A DNA stretch of 64,000 bases from Rhodospirillales bacterium (GCA_025359905.1 JANYDF010000038.1:1-64000); one strand, 5' to 3'; counted from the stretch's first letter, positions 8,358 through 17,838 are shown. Notes: a model not told the origin generated them from the sequence alone. A program made the numbers and translations.

Positions 8358-9434
8358 TCAGCCGAGCGCCAACTGAAGGTAAGCATCTGATGCGGATGCC
8401 AAACTTCCAGTTCGCAGCACGAAATCGCGCGGACTGGCCGGTGGCGGGTCAAGCGCTGCGTCAAGTGCTGCGGCGAAGCCTGCTATGTCTTCGCTGGGGA
8501 CAAGCCGCCCGGACAGCGGGCAAATTGCCGCCGGCACGCCGCCGACGGCGGCCGCGACCACCGGAACGCCGCTGGCCTGGGCTTCCAGCAGCGACAGCGG
8601 CAGCCCTTCGGCCCGCGACGACAGGCACAGCACGTCGAGCGCCCGATAGAACCGCGGCATATCGTCGTTATGCCCCAGGAAAATCACCCGCTCCGCCACG
8701 CCGGACGTGAATGCCAACTGGCGTAGCGCCGCATCTTGCGAGCCGGTGCCCGAGATGGCCAACACCGCCGGGCGAGTCATCGCCGCCAGCGCGCGAATGG
8801 CGATATCGACGCCCTTCACCGTCTCCAGCCGAGCCGCCACGCCGATGATGCGCGCATCCTGCGGCAGGCCAAGCGCGCGGCGGGCGGCATCGCGGTCGCC
8901 GGGTACGAAACGGTCCACATCGACGCCGTTCAAAATAGTGCGCGGCAGCGCGCAGCCGAGCGCTTCGGCCACCGCTTCGGCGACATGCGGCGCATCGGCC
9001 ACCAGCACTGGGCGGGCCAGGGCAATCGCCAGCTTGGCCACTTTGCGGCGGCGCGGGTCTTTCAGGTGCCACGCGTCGTGCTCGGTATGGATGCGGTGCC
9101 GCACCCCGGCCAAACGCGCGGCGAATCCGGCATACAGCAGCGGGCCAATGTGATGGGTATGCACGCACGCCGGGCGCAGCGTGCGGAATAGCCGCACCAA
9201 ATTCCACGGCAAGCTCGTGTCCAGCCCCGGCTTCTTGCCGGCAAACAGCAAGTCGCCGCGCTGGCTTGCCAGCCGGGGCCATGCCGCCACCGCTTCATCG
9301 AGGCTGCCTTCCAGGCTGAGCACCTTGGCCGGATAGCGCGCAGACTGGGCGCGCGCCAGTTCCAGCGCCATTACCTCCAACCCGCCGGGCCGCAGATGCT
9401 GCACCACATGCAGGATCGGTCCGTTCTGGATCAT
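8358..9434 (-). CDS. GT4-family glycosyltransferase of the exopolysaccharide operon
   Basis: 358 residues with the GT-B fold. The N-terminal lobe opens with ILHVVQHLRPGGLEVMALEL, the glycine-rich acceptor-side loop of GT4 enzymes. The C-terminal lobe shows RTILNGVDVDRFVPGDRDAA, IIGVAARLETVKGVDIAIRA and SSRAEGLPLSLLEAQASGVP, the last being the E-x7-E nucleotide-sugar site. It is a cytoplasmic enzyme that would extend the lipid-linked repeat unit. Its start overlaps the preceding Wzz-type gene by four bases (9431-9434). Donor and acceptor sugars are unknown. Confidence 0.9.
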   Translation of the reverse strand: MIQNGPILHVVQHLRPGGLEVMALELARAQSARYPAKVLSLEGSLDEAVAAWPRLASQRGDLLFAGKKPGLDTSLPWNLVRLFRTLRPACVHTHHIGPLLYAGFAARLAGVRHRIHTEHDAWHLKDPRRRKVAKLAIALARPVLVADAPHVAEAVAEALGCALPRTILNGVDVDRFVPGDRDAARRALGLPQDARIIGVAARLETVKGVDIAIRALAAMTRPAVLAISGTGSQDAALRQLAFTSGVAERVIFLGHNDDMPRFYRALDVLCLSSRAEGLPLSLLEAQASGVPVVAAAVGGVPAAICPLSGRLVPSEDIAGFAAALDAALDPPPASPRDFVLRTGSLASASDAYLQLALG

Positions 9435-10909
9435 GTGAAACGCCGTTCCAGCGGCGCAATTCGCGCCAGCACCGGCACGCCGGTGAGTTTCTGCATCGCC
9501 CGCCCGGTGCGCACCGTGCCGTCCATCATTTCCATCAGCACGGCGATACCGATTCCAAGAAAGATGCCGCCGAACAAGCCGCCGACGCCGAACAGCAGCG
9601 TGATCGGCTGCGTCGGCTTCACCGGATCGACCGGGCGGTCGATCACCGCGATGCGCTGCGGCGCCTGGAAGCGCGACAAGTCGCCGGTGACCTTGGCCAT
9701 ATCAAAACGGCGGCGCAATTGCGCCACGAGATCGGAGGTAACCTGCACCTCGCGTTCCTTGTCGTGCAGCAGCCGCTCGACTTCGCCGGAGCTTTCGACC
9801 CGGGCGCGCAACTCGGTGACCAAGGTTCGCAAGTTGGCGACCTCGCTGCGCAATTGCTCGACTTTGCTGCGCGCGGCTTCCAGCGATGACGCTTGCGATA
9901 CCAGCAGCGGCTGCGACCCGTCGGTGCGATTGCCGGCCACGGACGCCATGTTGATCATCCGGTTGGCATCGCCCGGCGCGGGCGCGGGTGCCGCGTGCAA
10001 CAACTCGTCGCGCTCTTCCACCAGCCGTTGCAACTTGCGCTCAGCGGCCTGCACGCTGGAATGCTGGTCGGTATAGCGCGACTTCAGCAGCGCCAGCTCG
10101 CTGCGCACGCCAACGATATCTTGCTCCAGCCGGCCGACCACCGGATCGGTTTGCGACATGCGGTCCACGGTGCTGGTCAGTTGCGCCTCAGCGCCGGATA
10201 GCTCCACCTCGCGCTGCGCCAGCGTGTCGCTGAGTTGGGTCAGGCGTTGCACGTTGGCGCCACGCAAGTCTGGCAGTTGCTGCGCGTAGGATGACTTGAA
10301 ATCCGACAGCGACTGCTCGGCCACCGCCAGCTTATCGGTGGCCTCCTTCAACTGGCCGCCGAGGAAGGTCACGGAGTCGTGCATCGACGAATTTTCCGGC
10401 GCTTCCACGCGTTCCATGAACCGCTCGCCGATCCGGGTTAGCGCCTTGGCCATCCCGGAGGCCTCGCGTGAGCGATAGCGCAGTTCGACCATTTCGGTGC
10501 CAATTAACTGCACCGTCACCGCCCCGGATAGGTCGCTCACCACCTGGTCCTGCCTGGCGACGCTGGCGTTCTTGTCGAGCAGCCCGAGATCCTCGGCCAC
10601 GCCGATCATCACGTAGCGGCTGGTCAGCAGCGCTTGCAGCGCCGCCATGCGGTCCTTCAGATTGGTTTTCACCGCAAGGTCTTCCAGGAACGGGTTCAAC
10701 TTGCCCGGTTCCTGAATCAGAATACTCATTTTGGCTTCGAAGCTGCGCGGCGCGTAGTGGCCGACCACACTGCCCAGGACCGGCAGCAGCAGAATGGGCA
10801 GAAAAATCGCGTAGCGCCGCCGCCATGCGGACGCCAGCACGCCATGGGCGATTTCCAGCAGCGGTTGCGGACCCGCCGGCGCTTGGACAGGGATCACAGC
10901 TTGCGTCAT
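9431..10909 (-). CDS. Wzz/GumC-type polysaccharide chain-length determinant, without kinase domain
   Basis: 492 residues. One membrane segment lies near residues 35-57 (YAIFLPILLLPVLGSVVGHY) and another near 440-465 (LLFGVGGLFGGIFLGIGIAV). Between them is a large periplasmic region with long heptad-rich helices at about 190-290 and 330-410, the layout of polysaccharide co-polymerases. A proline-rich block precedes the second membrane segment (DRPVDPVKPTQP), as in the family. No P-loop domain follows; a separate P-loop protein is encoded at 28312-28992. It would set polymer length together with the Wzy-like protein and exporter. Its start overlaps the lipoprotein gene as ATGA. Confidence 0.85.
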   Translation of the reverse strand: MTQAVIPVQAPAGPQPLLEIAHGVLASAWRRRYAIFLPILLLPVLGSVVGHYAPRSFEAKMSILIQEPGKLNPFLEDLAVKTNLKDRMAALQALLTSRYVMIGVAEDLGLLDKNASVARQDQVVSDLSGAVTVQLIGTEMVELRYRSREASGMAKALTRIGERFMERVEAPENSSMHDSVTFLGGQLKEATDKLAVAEQSLSDFKSSYAQQLPDLRGANVQRLTQLSDTLAQREVELSGAEAQLTSTVDRMSQTDPVVGRLEQDIVGVRSELALLKSRYTDQHSSVQAAERKLQRLVEERDELLHAAPAPAPGDANRMINMASVAGNRTDGSQPLLVSQASSLEAARSKVEQLRSEVANLRTLVTELRARVESSGEVERLLHDKEREVQVTSDLVAQLRRRFDMAKVTGDLSRFQAPQRIAVIDRPVDPVKPTQPITLLFGVGGLFGGIFLGIGIAVLMEMMDGTVRTGRAMQKLTGVPVLARIAPLERRFT

Positions 10910-11421
10910 GGTGTCGTCCGGCCTGGCTGGGCACCCTCAAGGCTGACCACGACTGTATCGGGCGGCGCGTCTTCCGAGAAGCGCAACTGCACATCCGTCA
11001 ACGGCGGCGTTAGCGCGCGGGCGACCGAAAGCGCCCGGCGCTGGCCGAGCAGCGCCGCCGTCCCTGCCAATTTTCCCGGACGGCTGATCACCATCACCGG
11101 TTTGCCCTGCGCTGAGGCTGCAAATGCGGACAACGATTGCTTTTGCGCCTCATCGGGTGCCACGGCGCTCGCCGCAAATTGCAGCACCAGCGGCAGCAAC
11201 GCCTGCTGGCCAGACGGCGCGGACGGCGATGGAGCGGGCGGCGTGCGTGCGCGCGCCAGCATCGCATCCACGCTCACCGCCCCGGAGCCGGTATGTGCGT
11301 CGCCAAGCCGCGCCTGCGCTTCCAGCAGCGCGCGGTCGGTGGGCGGAATATACTCAATCGGGTCGTGTTCGCAGGCCGCCAGCCCAAGGGCCGCGAACAC
11401 CACGATGCAGCCACGTGCCAT
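10906..11421 (-). CDS. Small lipoprotein of the exopolysaccharide operon
   Basis: 171 residues. The ATG at 11421 is chosen because GGAGGTG lies seven bases upstream and a lipoprotein signal follows (MARGCIVVFAALGLAAC, lipobox LAAC with Cys17). The mature part has a Pro/Ala/Ser-rich linker near residues 55-75. The C-terminal part (ALLGQRRALSVARALTPPL, then LRFSEDAPPDTVVVSLEG) weakly recalls the OmpA-like peptidoglycan-binding fold, in which a QRRA-type helix follows a strand. I do not recognise a named family. Position before the Wzz-type gene suggests an accessory of envelope assembly. Confidence 0.65.
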   Translation of the reverse strand: MARGCIVVFAALGLAACEHDPIEYIPPTDRALLEAQARLGDAHTGSGAVSVDAMLARARTPPAPSPSAPSGQQALLPLVLQFAASAVAPDEAQKQSLSAFAASAQGKPVMVISRPGKLAGTAALLGQRRALSVARALTPPLTDVQLRFSEDAPPDTVVVSLEGAQPGRTTP

Positions 11422-11467
11422 CAACAGGCACCTCCAATTTGGCCGGGCCGGGTCGCAAGCCCTGCGG

Positions 11468-13789
11468 CTACCCACTCACGTTTCGTGCCAACACTACGAT
11501 ACGCGCCCGCCAAGCGGCAGGGGCCGTTTGCGGCAAAGTGGCAGCAGCAGTCCAGCCATCCGGAATCTCGCCGCGCAACTGCTCCAACAGCGCGGCTGCG
11601 GCCTTATTCTTCGCGGCGGCGGCTTGCAGCCACGCCATCCAGCGCAAATCCTCCTGCCCTTCGGCCAATTCCAGCAGGTCGGCGTCCAGATCCGGCGGGG
11701 TGCAAACGCCGGGCGACGGCCAGATAAACTGCACATCGCCCTCGCGGCCATCGGTCGGGTCGAACGCATCGGCGGTCGGCATCCGGGCATGCCATTGCAG
11801 CAAGCCGTCCGCCCCGCTGCGCCACAGATAAAACCCAGCCGCCAGCCGCAATCGCGGCATGTTGTACAGCCACGGCTGATGCCCCGCCGCACGCAATGCC
11901 GCAATGCTGGCTGCGTCGGCCCCAAAGCGCGGGTTGACCGTGATCAGGTCGAAATTTTGCAAAATGCGCTGATCCGCCGGATCGTTCAGATGGGCGGCGA
12001 GCACGGACTTGCGATTTGCCAGCCGGATTGCCTTGGACAGTTCGGTGGCCTGCTCGGTGGTGCCAGCACCGGTCGGCTCATCGGCCACCGTCCAAGCGGG
12101 CACCGGCAAACCTGCGGCACGGGCGGCAACCTCGGCGCGCACCAGCCATGCGGCGGCGGAGGCATAGCCGAAATCGCCCACCAATCGCCTGGGCGCTGAA
12201 TAGGCAATGAACGGCGGCGCAAAGCGCGCTGCCACGGCCGCGAGGTCATCCAGAAACGGAGCCATGTCGCCCGCTGGATTTTCCAGCGCCGGCGCGACGG
12301 CCGTCAGCCCCAGGCCGCGCAACGTGTCCAGATCGCACTCGTTCTGCCGCCGCGCCGATGGCATGTCGCCCGTCAAATGCGGCGCGAAATCCAGAAACAC
12401 CCCGGCCCGCGCCACCGGATCAGGACGATGCACGCCAATGACATCGACCGTCAGTTTGCGTTCGACCATCGTGCTGCCGGTGACCAGCACCAGGTTCAGT
12501 TTGTGCGCGCCCGGTTTGACATCGCCCGGCACCGGCACCAGCACGGTCAGCGGGCGCGGCAAATCCGCGCGCAGCGGAATGCTGGCGCTATCGCCGCGCA
12601 AATGTTCCGCAGATAGCCGCAATCCGGCAATGTCCGGCGCGGGCCGCCGCCAGCGCCACATGCCCCACAGCAAGCGCGCGCCAGCCCCGCCGCCGTCCAA
12701 GGCCGCAAGCGCGGTTTCCGCCACCGGCGACTGCACATTCAGCCGAAACACCGCGAGTCCGCCGGGGGCGGCCACCGCGCTGGCCTCGCCGTCGATGGCC
12801 AATTTTGCGGCGTTCTGCGGATGCGGCTGGCCGATCACCGGCCAAACCTCGGCAAACCGCGCCGCGCGCACCGATTCGACCGCCTGTGCCGCCAGCAGCG
12901 GCGTGGATTGCGGCGACGCCGTCAGCACCGACAAATTGACCGCCGCTTGCGGCGTGCCCGCCAATTCGATCACAAAATGCCCGCTCGGCAGCACCACATC
13001 CGCCTCGACCCGCCCGCCGCGCCGCGCGCCGAGTGCCGCGAACGGCGGCAGCGCCGGATCGGCCTCGATGCCGCGCCCGGCCATGTAGCGCTGCGCCACC
13101 CACTCAGGCTCGCTGCGGCGTTCCAACACGACATCGGCGCCATTGATGCGAATGCGCCGCTCCAGAACCTGCGGCAGCGTCTCCCACTCGCCGGGGTCTT
13201 CGGTCCACAGCGTCAGATGCCATTTGCCGGGCGGCAAATTGCCCTCGAACTTGGTCAACCGGGTGCCCCAGGCCAGCACCGGGTCGAGCATCGGGCGATG
13301 CACTTGCCGCAGCGCCGGGCCGGATACCGCCGGATCGCTCAGCGCCACCGCCTGAAATCCGGCCAGCGGGGCCGCGTCGCCCGGACCGAAGAACCAGCCA
13401 TATGTGCCGGGCGGCAATCCAGCAGGTTGTTCCAGCGTCATCGGATCGATTGAAACACCGCCATCGGGCGCGAACGCGATGACGCGGCGCAGGCTGGCCG
13501 GATTGAGCGGCTGGCCGCGCGGGGTGCGCAGGGCGGCGATACGCAGCCGCAGCGTGAACTTGCCGGGCGGCACCAGCCGCTCCTCGTTGACCCGGCGCGC
13601 GTATTCGGGGTCGGGCATGTCGTCGATGCGCACCACCAGCGTGCGCGCGTGATCGCTGCTGTTGGTGCCGTGGATCACCAGTTCGCTGAGCGGCGGCAGC
13701 GGCAATTTGCCTACGAGATCGAAATTGGTATCCGCTATCGCATTGCCGCCGAACAGCGACAAAAACAACGCCAGCAGATGACGGATCAA
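11468..13789 (-). CDS. Large secreted protein of unknown function in the exopolysaccharide operon (DUF4091-like C-terminus)
   Basis: 773 residues with a signal peptide (MIRHLLALFLSLFGGNAIA). The first half is beta-rich with repeated short strands, like a carbohydrate-binding or sandwich region. From about residue 455 (VARAGVFLDFAPHLTGDMPS) the chain resembles an alpha/beta barrel, with AWTVADEPTGAG carrying an Asp-Glu pair and the later blocks FYLWRSGADGLLQWHARMP and EGQEDLRWMAWLQAAA. These last features recall DUF4091/GH123-type glycosidase-like proteins; that link is from memory and unproven. The gene overlaps the glycosyltransferase gene upstream by four bases. A periplasmic glycoside hydrolase that trims the polymer is one possibility. 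Confidence 0.6.
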   Translation of the reverse strand: MIRHLLALFLSLFGGNAIADTNFDLVGKLPLPPLSELVIHGTNSSDHARTLVVRIDDMPDPEYARRVNEERLVPPGKFTLRLRIAALRTPRGQPLNPASLRRVIAFAPDGGVSIDPMTLEQPAGLPPGTYGWFFGPGDAAPLAGFQAVALSDPAVSGPALRQVHRPMLDPVLAWGTRLTKFEGNLPPGKWHLTLWTEDPGEWETLPQVLERRIRINGADVVLERRSEPEWVAQRYMAGRGIEADPALPPFAALGARRGGRVEADVVLPSGHFVIELAGTPQAAVNLSVLTASPQSTPLLAAQAVESVRAARFAEVWPVIGQPHPQNAAKLAIDGEASAVAAPGGLAVFRLNVQSPVAETALAALDGGGAGARLLWGMWRWRRPAPDIAGLRLSAEHLRGDSASIPLRADLPRPLTVLVPVPGDVKPGAHKLNLVLVTGSTMVERKLTVDVIGVHRPDPVARAGVFLDFAPHLTGDMPSARRQNECDLDTLRGLGLTAVAPALENPAGDMAPFLDDLAAVAARFAPPFIAYSAPRRLVGDFGYASAAAWLVRAEVAARAAGLPVPAWTVADEPTGAGTTEQATELSKAIRLANRKSVLAAHLNDPADQRILQNFDLITVNPRFGADAASIAALRAAGHQPWLYNMPRLRLAAGFYLWRSGADGLLQWHARMPTADAFDPTDGREGDVQFIWPSPGVCTPPDLDADLLELAEGQEDLRWMAWLQAAAAKNKAAAALLEQLRGEIPDGWTAAATLPQTAPAAWRARIVVLARNVSG

Positions 13790-14946
13790 CGCGCCAGCCC
13801 GTCGATCAGCGCCGCGGCTTCGGCGGCGCGGGCGGCCCAGGACTCACCCGCCACGCTGGCGCGGCGCGCGCTGCCAGCGCCGGAACTGTCATTGCGCGCG
13901 GCTTCCAGCGCGGCGGCGAAGGCGTCGGCCGAGTTGCACACCGCGATATGCTGCCGGTACGGTTCCAGCGCCGGAAACGACGTCGCCACGATCGGCCGCC
14001 CAGCCGCCAGATATTCACGCAATTTCAATGGATTAGACGCGCGGATTTGCGCGTTGTCGTGAAACGGGATCAGCCCGGCGGTCCAATGCTGCGAGAAGCC
14101 CGGCAGTGCCGCATGCGGACGCGGCCCGAGCAATGTGACATTCGAACAGGCGCGCAACGCGCTGACATCGCTCTGTTCCGGCCCGACCAGCACGAATGTC
14201 CAGTGCGGCAGCTTGCCCGCCACTGCGGCGATCAGCACAGTGTCGATCCACGGCGCCAGCGCGCCATAAAACCCAGCCACCGGCCCGCTGTCCGGCAATT
14301 CGGCGGCGCGCCGCGCTGGTTGGGAGAACAGGTCGAAATCCACGCCGTGCGGCAGCAAATGAGTCTTGCCAGCGGGAAACCGCGCGGCCAGCAGCGGGCT
14401 CGAGGCGAAAATCAGATCGGCGCGCGCGGCGATCTCGGCTTCCATCTCGCGGGCTGCTTCGTGATCCACGCCAGCCAGCGCGCCGAAATCGTCGCCGCAA
14501 TAGTACACCACCGCCGATTCGCCCAGCGCGCCGAGCGCGTCGGCGGCGGAGGGCAGCGAGGTCCACAGCACTGGGCGGCGCAATCCGGCGGCCTGCGCCG
14601 CGCCGCCGACGCTGCGCGCCAGCAATTTGCGGTTCAACGCCCGCGCCAGCGCGCCGCGCGCCATCGGTAGCACCAGCGGTTGCACGGTGCGCAGCGGCAC
14701 CAGCCCGCCTTCGGCGCCCGGTGCGGCTTCACGCGGCGCAGGCTTGGCCCGGCCAGTCAAATGCAGCGCGCGGCCGACTTTACGCACCACGCGGCCAAAA
14801 TCCGCCGCGTCCAAACGCGGGCGGCGCAGGCCGATTGAGTTGACCCACACGAGCCGCCGTTCACCGGGCAGATGGCGGATCAAATGCTGGGTGCTGGACG
14901 GATGCGAGGCCCAATCTTCGCCAAAAACAATCAGATCGGCGCTCAC
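13786..14946 (-). CDS. Glycosyltransferase of the exopolysaccharide operon (GT-B fold, TuaH/GT1-like)
   Basis: 386 residues. I place the start at the GTG at 14946, which overlaps the stop of the acetyltransferase gene as GTGA; an open frame extends upstream but lies inside that gene. The N-terminal region reads LIVFGEDWASHPSSTQHLIR and RRLVWVNSIGLRRPRL, usual in enzymes of this subgroup. Later blocks are VVYYCGDDFGAL, LIFASSPLLAARFP, LLPHGVDFDLF and the donor-site region IRASNPLKLREYLAAGRPIV. It would act in the cytoplasm on the lipid-linked oligosaccharide. Its end overlaps the gene for the secreted protein by four bases. Confidence 0.8.
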   Translation of the reverse strand: MSADLIVFGEDWASHPSSTQHLIRHLPGERRLVWVNSIGLRRPRLDAADFGRVVRKVGRALHLTGRAKPAPREAAPGAEGGLVPLRTVQPLVLPMARGALARALNRKLLARSVGGAAQAAGLRRPVLWTSLPSAADALGALGESAVVYYCGDDFGALAGVDHEAAREMEAEIAARADLIFASSPLLAARFPAGKTHLLPHGVDFDLFSQPARRAAELPDSGPVAGFYGALAPWIDTVLIAAVAGKLPHWTFVLVGPEQSDVSALRACSNVTLLGPRPHAALPGFSQHWTAGLIPFHDNAQIRASNPLKLREYLAAGRPIVATSFPALEPYRQHIAVCNSADAFAAALEAARNDSSGAGSARRASVAGESWAARAAEAAALIDGLAR

Positions 14947-15656
14947 GCCGAGGGTTCCAGCGAACGGATCACCCGCGCCGGAGCGCCAGCGGCGAGCACC
15001 ATCGGCGGCAAATCCTTGGTCACCACCGACCCGGCGGCCACCACGGTGCCGTGCCCAATCCGCACCCCGGCCATCACCATCACGCCGGTGGCCAGCCACA
15101 CGTCGTTTTCGAGAATGATATCGCCGATCTGCTCCTCGGTGTCGGCCTTGCCCTCGGCGCGCGCCACCGGGTCGAGCGGATGACCAGGGAAACCGGCCAG
15201 CATACAGCGCCCGGCGAGGCGGACGTTGTTGCCGATTTCGATCTTGGTGCCGACCGAGATCGTGGTCTGCCAGCCGATATCGACGTTGTCGCCGACACTC
15301 AGCACCGGGTCCGCCGAACTGGAGCGCCCGATCAGCGTGCTGATGCCGGACAGCCGCACGTCGCGGCCCAACCGAATACGCAGCGGGCCGATCACCTGCG
15401 GCATGCCGCTATACAGCCGCAGGCCGGGGGCCGAATTCTCGACCCGGCTGAGGAACAGCGGCGTCCACCACAGGATGCGCCCGGCCTCGGCGAGCGCGTT
15501 GCGGATGCCGAGATGCAGGCCATACAGCGTGCGGTGCAGCGGGCGGATGACCGGCACGCGGGCGCCGCGCACCGCCTTGGCCAGATCGTAAATCGCCCGC
15601 GAGGCAGGCGTGTCCCGCCGTTTCGCCCACTGTTTCAATGCAACGACGCCAGCCAT
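14943..15656 (-). CDS. Hexapeptide-repeat O-acyltransferase of the exopolysaccharide operon
   Basis: 237 residues. The ATG at 15656 has a GAGGG ribosome site about nine bases upstream; an ATG at 15671 is an alternative. The left-handed beta-helix is plain from repeated hydrophobic-X-x-G-x units: GPLRIRLGRDVRLSGISTL, VLSVGDNVDIGWQTTISVG, TKIEIGNNVRLAGRCML, DIILENDVWLATGVMVMAG and VRIGHGTVVAAGSVVTKDLP, then the GAPARVIR ending common to xenobiotic/sugar acetyltransferases. It would add acetyl groups to the polysaccharide unit. It lies about 105 bases downstream of glmS and is tightly coupled to the glycosyltransferase gene that follows. Confidence 0.85.
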   Translation of the reverse strand: MAGVVALKQWAKRRDTPASRAIYDLAKAVRGARVPVIRPLHRTLYGLHLGIRNALAEAGRILWWTPLFLSRVENSAPGLRLYSGMPQVIGPLRIRLGRDVRLSGISTLIGRSSSADPVLSVGDNVDIGWQTTISVGTKIEIGNNVRLAGRCMLAGFPGHPLDPVARAEGKADTEEQIGDIILENDVWLATGVMVMAGVRIGHGTVVAAGSVVTKDLPPMVLAAGAPARVIRSLEPSA

Positions 15657-15700
15657 GTCCGCAGCCCTCATCCCGGAGTTCGAGGTCACCCGGCGCGGTT

Positions 15701-15724
15701 GCGGCACCTGTCCGCAGGTGCCGC
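15701..15724 (-). terminator. Perfect 10-bp hairpin between glmS and the acetyltransferase gene
   Basis: GCGGCACCTG pairs fully with CAGGTGCCGC around a TCCG loop, in the 105 bases after the glmS stop. No T-run follows on the minus strand, so it may be an attenuating or processing structure rather than a classical terminator. Confidence 0.4.
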
Positions 15725-15761
15725 GCCGGGGATCGTCAGCGTGCTTAGGGACGTTAACCTA

Positions 15762-17552
15762 TTACTCCACCGTGACCGACTTGGCGAGGTTGCGCGGCCG
15801 GTCGACGTTGCGGCCGAGCGCCAGGGCGGCGTGATAGGCCAGCAGTTGCTGTGCGACCGCTTGGGCGAACATGTGCGCCACACCCCGGCCGGGCAGCGCC
15901 AGCACGGTGTCGGCCACCTTGTTGAAAGCTGCAGCGCCGTCGGCATCGGTGAAGGCCACCACCTTGGCGCCGCGGGCGCGGACTTCCTCGGCGTTGGACA
16001 CCGTCTTGGCGACCAGCGAGTCGCTGCCGGCGAACACCAGCACCGGCGAGCCAGGGCGGATCAGCGCGATCGGGCCATGCTTCAATTCGCCAGCGGCATA
16101 TGCCTCGGCGCGGATGTAGGACAGTTCCTTCAGCTTCAGCGCGGCTTCCCCGGCAATCGCTGCACCGGCGCCACGGCCGATGAACAGCGCCTCGTTTTCG
16201 TCGGCAATCCAGCAAGCCAGTTCGGCCAGGGCCGGTTCCAGTTCCTCGGTCTCGGCGCACACCTGCGGGGCTGCAGCCAAACCGGCCGCCACCATGGCGC
16301 GCACCGCCGGGTCGCCGTCCTTGGCTTCCGAGAAGGCCATGCCGAGGCGCAGCAGCGCCACCAGTTGCGCGGTGAAGCTTTTCGTCGCGGCCACGCCAAG
16401 CTCGCGCCCGGCGGTCGTCGGCCACACCACGTCGGCGGCGCGGGCGATGGAGGATTGCGCCACGTTCACCACGGCTACCACCGGCACGCCGCGCGCCCGG
16501 AACAGCGGCAGGCAGGCCAGCGAGTCGGCGGTTTCACCGGACTGCGACACCAGCACGGCGACACTGCCCGCCTGGATCGGCGCTTCGCGGTAGCGGTATT
16601 CCGAGGCGATCTCGATATCGACCGGCAGGCCGGACAGCTTCTCGATCCAGCCGCGCGCGGTGGATGCCGCATACAGCGAGCTGCCGCAGGCCACGACGAT
16701 CAGGCGCTGCGCCGCCGCCAGCGCGTCCGGCAGGGCCTGGCCGCGCAGCAGGCTATCGGTGCTGCGCACCGCCACCGGCTGCTCGGCGATCTCGCGGCGG
16801 GTGTGGTGCTCGAAGCGATCCAGTTCGGCGCTCCGCTCGCGGTCCAGCACCAATTCCCAAGTGCGGGTGGCGTCGCGGCCATCGGCGCCGACGATGCGGA
16901 CCGCCTCGGCGCTCAGCACCGCGATGTCGCCGTCTTCCAGCGCGGTGTAGCGCAGGCACAGCCCGGCCAGCGCCACCGTATCGGAGGCGACGGCGGCCAC
17001 GCCGGAGCGGGCGCCGATCAGCACCGGGCTGCCCTGGCGGGCGACGATGATGGTGTCCGGCTTGTCGGCGAACAGCACCGCGATGGCATAGGCGCCGTGA
17101 AGTTGCTTGCAGGCCAGTTGCACCGCTTCAATGTGCGCGGCGCCTTGGGCGCGGGCTTCGGCAATCAGATGCGGCACCACTTCGCTGTCGGTCTGCGACA
17201 GGAAGGTGTTGCCGGCGGCTACCAGGGTTTCGCGCAGAGCGGCGTGATTTTCGATGATGCCGTTATGCACCACGGCGACGCCTTGATAGACGTGCGGGTG
17301 GGCGTTCTGCTGCTCCGCCTTGCCGTGGGTGGCCCAGCGGGTGTGGGCGATGCCGGCGCGGCCCGAGGTTTCATCCAGGCGCAAAGCAGCCGCCAAGTCG
17401 CTGGCGCAACCGACAACCTTGCGGACAACAAAGCCCGGCCCGGCGAGAGCAATGCCAGCCGAGTCATAGCCGCGATATTCAAGCTGGCTCAAACCGCTGA
17501 TCAGGTCCCGGGCCACCGGTTGCGAGCTGACGAGTCCAACAATGCCACACAT
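15762..17552 (-). CDS. glmS: Glutamine-fructose-6-phosphate aminotransferase (isomerizing)
   Basis: 596 residues, near the usual length of about 605. It makes glucosamine-6-phosphate from fructose-6-phosphate and glutamine, the entry to UDP-GlcNAc, peptidoglycan, LPS and many exopolysaccharides. The N-terminal nucleophile Cys2 is in MCGIVGLV. The glutaminase domain has HTRWATHGKAEQQNAHPH and VVHNGIIENH. Two SIS domains follow (ACGSSLYAASTARGWIE; VSQSGETADSLACL; RGAGAAIAGEAALKLKEL), and the catalytic C-terminus LAKSVTVE is intact. It is the first gene of the minus-strand block. No glmS ribozyme fold was recognised in the 286 bases upstream. Confidence 0.97.
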   Translation of the reverse strand: MCGIVGLVSSQPVARDLISGLSQLEYRGYDSAGIALAGPGFVVRKVVGCASDLAAALRLDETSGRAGIAHTRWATHGKAEQQNAHPHVYQGVAVVHNGIIENHAALRETLVAAGNTFLSQTDSEVVPHLIAEARAQGAAHIEAVQLACKQLHGAYAIAVLFADKPDTIIVARQGSPVLIGARSGVAAVASDTVALAGLCLRYTALEDGDIAVLSAEAVRIVGADGRDATRTWELVLDRERSAELDRFEHHTRREIAEQPVAVRSTDSLLRGQALPDALAAAQRLIVVACGSSLYAASTARGWIEKLSGLPVDIEIASEYRYREAPIQAGSVAVLVSQSGETADSLACLPLFRARGVPVVAVVNVAQSSIARAADVVWPTTAGRELGVAATKSFTAQLVALLRLGMAFSEAKDGDPAVRAMVAAGLAAAPQVCAETEELEPALAELACWIADENEALFIGRGAGAAIAGEAALKLKELSYIRAEAYAAGELKHGPIALIRPGSPVLVFAGSDSLVAKTVSNAEEVRARGAKVVAFTDADGAAAFNKVADTVLALPGRGVAHMFAQAVAQQLLAYHAALALGRNVDRPRNLAKSVTVE

Positions 17553-17838
17553 GAGCCTGGTTCCTTGCGCTGATCTGCACGTTGTTTGACGTGCGTGAAG
17601 TTCGACGAGCCGATTTCTCGGTATGCCGGATACTCAGCACGTGGCGTGCCAGCCTTCAGGGGCGCTTGTCGTGGCAATTTGCAACGCGGGCGGCGGCTTC
17701 CCGCAAAGCGCAAGTGGGTCCAGGCGGCTGCCGCGCCGCGCTTGGCTGTAGCGCCCCGGCTCAATCACCTCAGCCCCACGCCAACACCGATTGACGAGCC
17801 GCGCTGGTATGGCTACATCGCCCCCCTCCGGAGCCGGT
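17553..17838. other. Intergenic region upstream of glmS and of tRNA-His
   Basis: About 290 bases without a convincing gene; all frames are short and of low-complexity composition. It should hold the glmS promoter (minus strand) and the tRNA promoter (plus strand). I found no strong -35/-10 pair and no riboswitch fold. Confidence 0.3.
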
